Part shown: piece by piece, positions 54,045 to 64,000 of the stretch | Position numbering within the stretch: position 1 is the stretch's first letter | Layout: the number at the start of each line of letters is the position of its first letter | Assembly: GCA_965112735.1 (NCBI GenBank) | Contig: OZ218964.1 | Span: 2,542,001-2,606,000 of the forward strand | Length of the DNA: 64,000 nt | Reading direction: 5' to 3' | DNA from: Phaeosaccion multiseriatum | Lineage: Eukaryota > Ochrophyta, other classes | The notes under the pieces: generated by a model | The model's database searches: none | What the model saw: the letters and a program-made list of their open reading frames with translations, nothing else | Told to the model about the DNA's origin: nothing | Position numbers and translations under genes: made by a program

Positions 54045-57000
54045 GTGGTGGTGGTGGTGGTGGTGCGGTATGGACAACGGCTGCGGCTGGTGCTGCTGGT
54101 GCAGCGAGGAATGCAGGCTAAGGTGGTGATGAGATGGAGACGAGCGCATTCGAGACGAGCCTGAGGAGGAGAGGAAGCCCCCCGACTGTGTCCGGCGATG
54201 CAGATGACCGTCCATGGAGCCCACCCTCATCGACCTCCAAGCCTCCCTCTGTTCCCTCTGTTCCCTGCCGGACCGGGCCGTCCCCTCCTCTGAAAGGGTA
54301 GGAGAGCCGTCTCCGTCCACGAGCCCGTCGAACGATGCCGCGGCAGCAGCGCTTGTTAGATGCGTAGCGGTGGGAGAAGTGAGCGACGCAGGCGAAGCGG
54401 CGGACAAGTGGGGCGTGTGTGCGGTCCCATGAGGCACCGGTAGCGCCGCACTCACATCCACCCACAGCCCCCCCCGCCCATATGCCTGCCCCTGCCCCTG
54501 TCCACCTCTGGGGGACTGTCTTCCCCTCCGAGGCCGAAGACCATCCTCCTCCCCCGAGTCACCACCCCCTGCCACTGCCAGCTCTCCCCTCGCCGCCCCA
54601 CCCACTGCGCCTGAGAGTGACTTTCTCCTCTCCCTCTCCATGTGCACCGTGTCAGGACCTTCACCTCTTCCAACGCTGCCGACGCTGTTCTCCGGCCGCG
54701 GCCTTCTGCGTGGGCTGCGTGGCGGAGCTCCCCCCCTCGAAGTGGGACTCCGAGGCGGCGTGCCTGCCCCCCCCCAAGCCCTCGCCTCAGAGGTCCCTCC
54801 CCTTGCCTTACTGGCTGTATCACCAACTGCCTCCCCTCCCTCCAGCCGAGGGGCTCTGCGCGTGACGCTGCGGAGCCCTGCCGAGCCGCCGCCGGATCTT
54901 GCCCTGCCACTCCCCCCCGGGGTAGAGCCTCGCTTGCCGACTCCCCCCGGGGGACCACCCTCCCTCCCACTGCCACAGTCGCTCGCACTCTCGCTGTCGC
55001 TGTCGCTGCCCCGCTGCCTACCGGCTTTGCTCGCCCCTCCCCTCTCTCCCCTCTCTGCCTTGGCTCCTCCTCCTCCTCCTCCTCCTCCTCCTCCTCCTCC
55101 GGCAGCTATTGATGATTTAGCACCGACTGACTTAGCAGCAGTAACATCCGCCGCCGTCGCCTCTGCACTCGCCTCTGGTCCTGCTCCGACCACCCGTACT
55201 GGCGCGCTCCTGCGACGGAGCTGCTCCTCCTCCTCCTGCTGCTCCTCCTGCTGCTGCTGCTCCTCCTCCTCCTCCTCCCCCTGCTGCTGCTCGTGGTCCT
55301 CCCCATCCACTGCCATCTCATCCTCCGAGCAGCTCTCCTCCCCGCCTGCCCAACCCCCCCTACCCTTCCTCCGAGTGCCCAGGGGGGCTTGCCCGTCCTG
55401 ACGCCTCGTACTGGTACTACTCGACCTACGCAGGCTCCTCCTGCCGCTCGTCCTGGTCCTGCCCCTTGCCTTGGGTGTGGCCTCTCTCTGCCCTGCTCGT
55501 ACCCCCCCTCTGCTGCCATCCACCATTGCTCCATCAAGCCCCAGCCCGTCTCCCCCACCTAAAGAGGAGAGAAGCCTCTCCCCGCACGTGAAGCTCGATC
55601 GTCGGATACGCATGGCTGCTATCCCGGGAGGGAGAGAGTCTAGAGCAAGGCTGGCCTTCTTGCGATGTCCTCTTCTTCCCCTGCCCCTCTCCCTCTCCCT
55701 CTCCCTGTCTCTGTCTCTGTCTCCTCCGTCTCCCCCCCCCGCTGTGTCCCTCTCCCTTTCCCCCTCTCCCTCTCTCCCCCTGTCTCTCCCCCTGTCTCTG
55801 TCTCTGCGTCTTCCAGGCCGCTCATCACCGAACATAGCGTCGTCGTCCATCTCTGCTGTCGCGTCGCCGTCCGCCGCCAACGCCCCGCCCTGCGTCATGT
55901 TGGGTATCCCCCCCCGCCCACTTTCCTCTCCCCCGTGTTGAATCGCCCCACTGCTGCTCCGTCGGGCCTTGCCTTTTCTCCCCATCGACCCCCCCGAGCC
56001 GCCATCGGACAGTCTGCGTGGGCGCGTGTGGCAGTCTCGCACGAAGGGGTGGTCGAGGAGCTGCAGGGCGGTGGGACGCAGGACGGGCTTGCGGATAAAG
56101 CACGACACGAGGAAGGCCTGAAGCGTATGGGCAGAGCAGAGGCGTATGGGTAGGGATTGGATTGGTGGAGTGGAGGCGTATGGGCAGGGATTGGATTGGT
56201 GGAGTGGAGTGGAGGCGTATGGGCAGGGATTGGATTGGTGGAGTGGAGATGCGTCCGTCAGGATGATGAACAGGACTTTCAGCCCAAACCTCATGGCGTG
56301 GCGATCTCCTGTTGTGCTCACTCGTCACACCTCACTCCTCGCCCCCTGTCCTGACACTCTCACTCACCCCCCCGTCCTGACACTCTCACTCACCCCCCTG
56401 TCCTGAGAGACACGCCCCACCAACCCTTCTGTCCTGACACCTGACACCTGGCACCTGACACTCTCACTCACCCCCCTGTCCTGACACTCTCACTCACCCC
56501 CCCGTCCTGACACTCTCACTCACCCCCCTGTCCTGAGAGACACGCCCCACCAACCCTTCTGTCCTGACACCTGACACCTGGCACCTGACACCGAGTACTA
56601 CCGACTCGACCCTCGCCCTACCTTGAGGGCCGCTGAGAGGCCGCTGGGCATCGGCGGAGGCCCTTGGTGCTTGCGCAGATAAGCGAGCATGGCCACTGGT
56701 GTGTTGATCTGCAGGGACGCCCAGGGGGGCTTGCCCGTCACCATCTCCAGGACGGCACCCCCCAGGGACCAAATGTCTACTTGAGGGCCGTACGTCTGGG
56801 CATTAATTAGGTGGGGTGGGTGGGCGGGGGGGGGGAGGGGGTGAGGAAATACAGAGCACGCTTCCTTTGTTTGTCTCTTTCTCCCTCCCTCCCTCCCTCC
56901 ATTTCCTTCCCTCTCCCCCTCTCCTACCTCCCCCTTCTCTCCCGCTCTCTCACACACCTCAGCCAGCAGCACCTCCGGAGCCATAAAGAAGGGCGTGCCC

Positions 57001-60000
57001 ACCGTGGTGTTTTCCCCCATGCCCAGCGGGAGGGAGCTGTCGAAGCCCTTGGAGGCGCCAAAGTCGCACAGCTTGGCCACTCCCTGGCTGTCGATCAGGA
57101 TGTTGCTTCCCTGTAGTTTGCAGTTTGCAGTTTGCAGTTTGTAGTTTGCAGTTTGTAGTATGCCGTGAGGTACGGAGGGAGGGTGCCCCAGCGAAGCAGG
57201 AAGGGCGTCAGGACGTCTTGGTGTTGTGTTGCATAGGGGACGCATATGTACTGCGATTGTCGGGACACAGACACACTCGCACCCGTTGACTTACTACCCA
57301 CCCACCCACCTTGATGTCCCTGTGCACAACGTTCTGCTTGTGGAGATAGGCGAGGCCCTCGAGGATGTTTTTGGTGTAGCACGCACAGCGGTCTTCGCGC
57401 AGTGGTCCGAAGTTGTCCAGGAGTGACGTCACGCTGCCAGGAAGGTACTCCTTCGGGGGTGGAGTTGGAGGCGTATGGAGGAATGCAGTGGGCTTCGGTG
57501 AGGTGACACGAAGTGAAGTGAAGTGAAGTGAAGTAGAAGACACTCAGATCCTAGATAGAGATGAAGTGAGCCAAAGCCAACGCGCGCAAACTCAAAGTCA
57601 AGTGCAGCGAGCAGTCCTTCCTGTCCTTCCCCTCTCCCCTCCCTCTGCTGTACCTGAAAGATGCTGATGGTGTGTTCCTCCTCGTTGAGCTCCGCCCCCA
57701 AGTAGCGCACGATGTTGGGATGGTGCAGGCGCCGCATCAGCTCGATCTCGCGGTACAGATCCTCCGCCTAAGAGGAGGTTTGCAGGGGATATGGTGGTCA
57801 ACAAATGGAGGGGCGGGGCATCACAGTCGAATCCCCGGGGGGCATCCCACTCCATCCCATATGCCTCTACGCATCTCCTCCCATCCCGTTCGATGCATGT
57901 CGAGTTGAGAGAAGCACCACCACCCCCCACCCCCCCCCCCTCCCCATACACCTCGAATGCCACCCTACCCCTTCCTGTATGCCTCCACCCACCTTGGCCT
58001 CTGTGAGCTCCTTCCCCCTGCGCCTGCCCCCCCCCACGCTGCCCGTGAGCTCTAGCTGCTTCACCGCAATGAGGGCCCCGGTGTCCATGTTGAGCCCGCA
58101 GCAGACGCTTCCGAAGCTTCCCTGCCCAATCTGCATGCCGAGCTTCCAGTGTCCCACACGTACATAGTCAGCCCTGCTTCCTTCACGTACATAGTCAGCC
58201 CTGCTTCCTTCTCCTCCTCCTCCTCCTACTGCTGCTGCTGCTGCTGCTGCTGCTCCTCCCTCTCCTCCTCCGCCTCCACCTCCTTCTTTTCCCGCTCCCC
58301 CTCCTGCTGCCAGCAGGGCCTTTTCCTGCCTCAGCAAGACACAGAGATCATGTAAGGCAAACAACCACACGGTCAACCACACGGTCAACCACACGGTCAA
58401 CCACACGGTCAACCACACGGTCAAGTTAGCAAACAAGCACGAGACACAAGTGGGCAAAAAGAAAGAAAGCCAAGGCGCGAAGAGAAGCCTGTATGGTCAA
58501 AGACGTTTGGATGGGCAGACCACGAGAAGAGGCATGAGGAGGTCCAGATATGCCCATATGCCCATAACATGCGCCTGGAGACGCCCAAAGCTCACCTTTG
58601 TGTCCACCAGCCGCGCCCCCGCCCCCTCCCCCTGCCCCTGCCCATATGACTGCCCATCTGACCCCACAGCACCGTCGACGCCGGCCCTTCCTGCGGCTGT
58701 ATCACCAACTGCTGCAGCTGCTGCGGACTGCTCCGCCTCCTCCTCGCCGGTGGTGTGTCTCGCAGGGAAGCCCTCCCCTTGTCCATAGGACTGACTATGT
58801 TGCCCAGCATTGCTCCCCCCCTCGCTGAGCTCCATCGGCGGAGGCGTACAGGTAGGGAGGTGGGGAGGGAGGGAAGGGGCAGGAGGGGCAGGAGGGGAAG
58901 GACGCGGAGGTTCGTCTGTCGAGATGGCGGCCATCCACGCCCGGCGCTGCTTCGTGTGAGGAGAGTCCTCCTGCTGCTCGGTCGGAGAGGTGGGACAGAG
59001 GGCAAGAGGGGGAGGAGGGATGGGATGGCAGTGGATGGGGATCCATCCCGAGGGGGGCATGATCGAGTGAGGCCGTGGGAAGGAAGGAAGGAAGGAAGGA
59101 CGGAAGGGGGAGGAGGGAAGAAAAGATGGCAAACTCAAACTACTGCTCCGTCCCTCTCTCCTGACCTGCAGGCTGCTGAGACTGCTATCCGATGTCCTGT
59201 CCCTGTCCGAGGGATGCTCAACCGCAAGCGCCTCCATGTCCGGGGAGGAGGCAGGGGTGGCCTCCCCTGACAAGGGCTCCCTCTTCTCCTGAGGCAGGTT
59301 GGGCACGGAAGTTGGGGGAGGGTGGGGGCGTGAGGTGTGTGTGCGTGCGTGGTCAGGACACTTCACTCAAGCCGCTCCGGGGGGGGGCATGCATCTCTTT
59401 CCTTCCCTCCCCCCCCCCCCTCCACGAGAACAGCTGCTGTATCACCAACTGCTGCGGCAGGGGCGAGAACAAGGCGTACACGACACATGGCCTCTACTCA
59501 GCGGCATAGCCCCTCACAGCCCCTCATACCCCCATTGTGTTCGATGCCGAACGCCTTCTCTTCTTCGCGGGGGCTCACCTGCAGCGTATCCATGGGGTAG
59601 AACGACGCATTCGACAGGCCCCTTCCGAGCCCCCCCCCCCCTGGCGTATGCAGATCACCAACTGCCCCATCACCCACTCGCACCGCCAACGGAGTAGACG
59701 TGGAGTCGAGCGTCGAGGTCAAGGGAGAAGGTACCGAAACGGCCGAGGGGGGGGTAGAGGGCCCCCCTCTAGTGTTGCTGCTCCCTCTCTGACTACTCTG
59801 CTGTCTCGGCGGGGTGGTAACGACAGTCATGTCTTCCTCGTTGGCCATCGAAGGGGAAGGACTCGGAGTGAAGAGCTCCGACCCAGGGGTGGAGACGGCA
59901 GGAGTGGATACAGCAGGGGTGACGGGGGTGACGGGGGTGACAGGGGTCACGGGGAAGCCCGACATGCCGCCTTCTCGGCTGCCGAAAGCGAAGCGAGTGC

Positions 60001-61479
60001 TCCCCGGTCGGCTGCGAGGGGAGAGAGGTGGGTAATGGTAATGGTAACGGATTAAGGTAACGGCCACGGAGGGCTTGTTCAAAGGGGTGCGAGATGCAGG
60101 GAGAGGAAGGAAGGAAGGAAGGAAGGAAGGAAGCAACGCCGTCGATGGTCAATGGTGAAGGGGGTGGCGAGAAAGTCACTGGAGAGAGGAGAGGGCCGCA
60201 CACACACACACACCACCCCCTCCCCTCCCCTCCACACCCACGCACGCACCCACGCACACACACCCACGCACACACACGCCGCACGCACCTGTACGGAGTG
60301 GCGTACGGCGTCATGGCCGGGGTCACGCCCCCCGGGGTTTCGCCCCCAGGGGGCACTGCGAGAGAGCCCTTCGCGTGCCCCTTGGAGTCGACGTCGCTCT
60401 TCCCCGGGGGGCTGCCGCCTGGAGTGCTCCCCCCTGGGGTGCCGCTGCGGCTCCTGCGGGGCCATAGACCTCTGCTGCCTGCGGCTTTCCCCCTGGCCAG
60501 GACCATGGCCTTGTCCTCCGCGAGCCGCTCTCCTTCGTCTGCTCCCTCCCCTGCCCCTCCTCCCCGTGCGAAAGCCACCGATGATGATGCTGATGATGGT
60601 GCTGCTGCGATCGATGTCGATGATGTGCGCCGGTCCATCCCCTCCTCGGGCCCCTTCTGCTCTTGCTGCTGCCCGCCTCCACCAAAGTCCCCACAGAGCT
60701 CGAGCCGCAAGTGTCCCTGCCTCTTACGCCTCTCTGCCTCTCTGTCGCCGCTCTGAGCCTTGCCCCTCCCGTCCTTCCCCTTCTCCTTCTCCTTCTCCTC
60801 CTCCTCTTGCTCTCCTGGCTGATGCACGGGCCGACTAGAACGAGGCTCTTGGTGCTGTATCACCAACTGCTTCATCAGAGAAGTCGCCGTGGGAGGCGAC
60901 GTCGTTGGCGTTGGGGCCGGAGTGGCAGAGGCCGAGAAGGCTGGCGAGTGAGAGCCGAAGGAGGAGAAGGAGGACATGAAGGAGCGCGGGGGCGATCGAG
61001 TGGTACGACTCAACCGGTCCCCCCGGAGCTCCAGCAATAGGCTCTCGTTCGGTGCGCTAGGCGGCGGCGGCCCTCCTTGATGCACCGTCTCCGCCTCTCC
61101 GAAGGCGCTGCTGTTGCTCTCGTTGCGGACGCTCCTGCTGCCACTACTGCTGCCGCTGCCGCCGCTGCCGCCGCTGTAGCTGTCAAGACTGGCGCTACCG
61201 CTCTCCACCACCTGCAACAGCGTCCCCACGGCCCCCATGAGCAGCCCCCGAGTGTAGTCGGACAGGGCGGGTCCTGCTGCCGTTCCTGCTTCTCCTGCTG
61301 CTGCTACCGCCGCTGCCTCTGCCGCCGCTACCCCACTCATCGCCTCGTCATCCCCCTCCCCTGCTCCATGTGCTCCCCCCCCTGCACCTGTCGCTGCGGG
61401 TGGCAACAGGCTGGCGAGGATGTGGTCCAACCTTCCCGCATGCTGCGCGAGAGAAGAGGGGTGGGAGTGTCGCCGCTGC

Positions 61480-61515
<36 letters not shown>

Positions 61516-61841
61516 CGAAGGATGGCTCCGGCAATGGCGGATACGATGGAGCGCATCGCGAGCACCGCTTCCTGCCCCCTCGGTAGAGGACCCGAGCCAT
61601 CCAATGGAGCAGCTCCGAGTAAGGGAGCACCAGACACTGATGCCGAGTCGTCCTCGTCCTCAGCAGAGGGAAGCTGCAGTAGAGAGGCCAAGCCCCTCGC
61701 GGCTCTCGCGTCGGCGGGGCTTAAGCAAGCGGCCATCGGTGATGGGGATGCCGAAGGAGGAGACCCTTCCCCTCCGCCCTCCTCGCCCTCGCCTTCCGGC
61801 AGCCCCTCTATCGCCCCAACCATCGCCCTGAATTGTTCCAT
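52611..61841 (-). CDS. MAP3K-like (MEKK/NPK1-type) Ser/Thr protein kinase
   Basis: Upstream kinase of a MAP-kinase cascade by family. Minus-strand exons are 61841-60289, 60011-59579, 59288-59166, 58976-58596, 58325-57993, 57767-57654, 57450-57310, 57110-56958, 56795-56622 and 56117-52611; phases agree and give 2303 aa. The first base of exon 4 could be 58973. A low-complexity N-terminal half (TPVTPVTP, poly-Gln, Ser) precedes the kinase domain at residues about 887-1165. That domain has IGQGSFGSV, the VAIK-type Lys in LIAVKQL, the helix-C Glu in EIELMRRL, HRDIKGSN, DFG and GTPFFMAPEV, all intact, so activity is expected. The last exon alone codes about 1168 aa of Gly/Ser/Arg/Glu-rich tail that ends in GVTGVTGVAG repeats and Ser/Arg-rich sequence. 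The tail holds several dispersed oligomers (LVIQ). Substrate unknown. Confidence 0.93.
52840..52920 (-). repeat. CACCTGTCA 9-bp coding repeat in MAP3K-like tail
   Basis: About eight 9-bp or related units code GVTGVTGVAG. A similar but separate TPVTPV repeat is coded at 59895-59960 in exon 2. Confidence 0.85.
56130..56245 (+). repeat. Tandem GCGTATGGGCAGGGATTGG array in intron 9
   Basis: Three units of about 33-38 bp contain the dispersed GTATGGGCAGG oligomer plus GATTGGATTGGTGGAGTGGA, at the 3' end of the last MAP3K-like intron. Confidence 0.9.
56331..56593. repeat. 130-bp direct duplication in intron 9
   Basis: Two near-identical copies offset by 130 bp (for example TCCTGAGAGACACGCCCCAC at 56401 and 56531), themselves made of shorter CCTGACAC repeats. 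Confidence 0.9.
58372..58425 (+). repeat. 12-bp CACGGTCAACCA array, about five copies
   Basis: Perfect or near-perfect 12-bp units in the intron between MAP3K-like exons 4 and 5. Confidence 0.92.
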
Positions 61842-63170
<1,329 letters not shown>

Positions 63171-63511
63171 CTAGTAGAGAGCCGCTGCCCTGATGGCCTC
63201 ATACACCTTGAGCACATCGGGCAGATAGAAGCTCTCGTACACCAGGGGGAAGGGCGTGTCCAGACCGCACACGCGCTGCACTGGGGCCTCGAGGTGCTCG
63301 AAACAACGCTCCTGCATGTCCGCAGCGATCTACAGGGATGGCAGTGGACGGATGGATGGACGGATGGAGGGGTGGAGGGATGGAGGGATGGGCAAGCAGA
63401 GGAAGCATTTGGTGCGTTACAAGCAGTAAGGTGGTATTGTTTTGTATTGCACACGTGCGTGGTGTTCTCAAGTACCAAGCCCTGCCCGAGCACCTGTACC
63501 TGTACGCTGGC

Positions 63512-63588
<77 letters not shown>

Positions 63589-64000
63589 ACACACACACAC
63601 ACACACACCTCCTTCTCTCCCTCCAACCCCACCCCCCCCTCACCTCGGCCGCGAAGCCTCCCGTGCGCGGCGCCTCGTGCGACACCACGAGTCTGCCCGT
63701 CTTCTTCACCGACGCGGAAACCGTGTCGAAGTCCCAGGGCAAAAGGCACCTAAGGTCAATTAGCTCGCAGCTCAGCCCGTCCTTGGCCCTGGCAAGCTCG
63801 CATGCCTCCTGCAACACTAAGAGCTGGGCCCCGTAACCGACAACGGTTACATCCGAGCCTTGCTGCATAACGTCGGCCTTGCCCAGGGCGAGTTCAAAGT
63901 CCGCGTCCGGGACGGGCCCGACGCTGGTGCGGTACAACATCTTGGGTTCGAGGAAGACGACGGGGTCGGGCTCACGCACGCTCGCCAAGAGCAAACCTTT
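63171..64000 (-). CDS. BCKDHB: Branched-chain 2-oxoacid dehydrogenase E1 beta, 3' end
   Basis: Beta subunit of the thiamine-diphosphate-dependent E1 of mitochondrial branched-chain oxoacid dehydrogenase (Val/Leu/Ile breakdown). The 5' part lies beyond the right edge. Minus-strand exons are 64000-63644 (open to the right) and 63329-63171, phase 0, stop TAG 63173-63171. Encoded motifs typical of the C-terminal half are [58 protein letters not shown], then [20 protein letters not shown] and [12 protein letters not shown]. The [11 protein letters not shown] context separates it from pyruvate dehydrogenase E1 beta. It ends AIRAAALY. The intron holds (GT)n on the coding strand. Confidence 0.95.
63510..63608 (+). 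repeat. (CA)n in BCKDHB intron
   Basis: About 49 CA units with one AG interruption. On the coding strand it reads (GT)n, about 35 bases downstream of the donor. Confidence 0.95.

Larger units (their letters stand above)
56117..58325 (-). other. Kinase-domain exons of the MAP3K-like gene
   Basis: Five exons (58325-57993, 57767-57654, 57450-57310, 57110-56958, 56795-56622) plus the start of the last exon carry the whole catalytic domain. Introns fall in phase 0 throughout. The catalytic Asp of HRD is the third-last codon of exon 57450-57310; DFG is in exon 57110-56958. Confidence 0.9.

Overview
This window looks like nuclear DNA of a GC-rich, intron-rich single-celled eukaryote, probably an alga or related protist. 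The reasons are GT-AG spliceosomal introns in every gene, long unbroken splice-phase chains, an ER-type PDI, a PUFA-type fatty-acid elongase, an organellar ICT1-type release factor and a mitochondrial branched-chain E1-beta. The exact lineage is not decided by the sequence. I rebuilt the exons by hand from splice sites and reading phase. Almost every long open frame in the introns is simple-sequence DNA and not a gene.

Layout, left to right: (1) minus strand, 253-8926, a very large coiled-coil/poly-Gln protein that runs off the left edge; (2) plus, 9080-12978, a two-thioredoxin-domain PDI with an ERp29-type C-terminal domain, 9 exons, 439 aa; (3) minus, 14299 to about 22940, a SMARCAL1/ZRANB3-family annealing helicase with a large insert carrying three RanBP2 zinc fingers between its two helicase lobes; (4) plus, 23347-24996, an ELO elongase, 4 exons, 277 aa; (5) minus, 26942-28581, an ICT1/MRPL58-type peptidyl-tRNA hydrolase, 6 exons, 230 aa; (6) plus, 28779-51929, one 35-exon gene for a 2722-aa protein with an acidic/lysine-rich segment, an IQ motif, a Trp/Arg repeat region and a jacalin-like domain; (7) minus, 52611-61841, a MAP3K-like kinase of 2303 aa, 10 exons; (8) minus, 63171 to the right edge, the 3' end of BCKDHB. 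Genes 1/2, 3/4 and 5/6 are divergent pairs with short shared promoters (153 and 197 bp for the two that are resolved). Pairs 2/3, 4/5 and 6/7 converge.

The most unusual feature is repeat organisation. Three short oligomers are scattered through exons, introns and intergenic DNA on both strands and in different reading frames: CTGTATCACCAACTGCTGC, a GCRTATGGGCAGG type and a GGATGGCAGTGGATGG type. The first also forms three intron 3' splice sites and one tandem array. Introns are packed with microsatellites that start at the splice donor, as (GT)n or (GTGA)n, or end at the acceptor, as pyrimidine tracts up to about 530 bp. The genes do not form one pathway; they are ordinary housekeeping, signalling and cytoskeletal-type genes.
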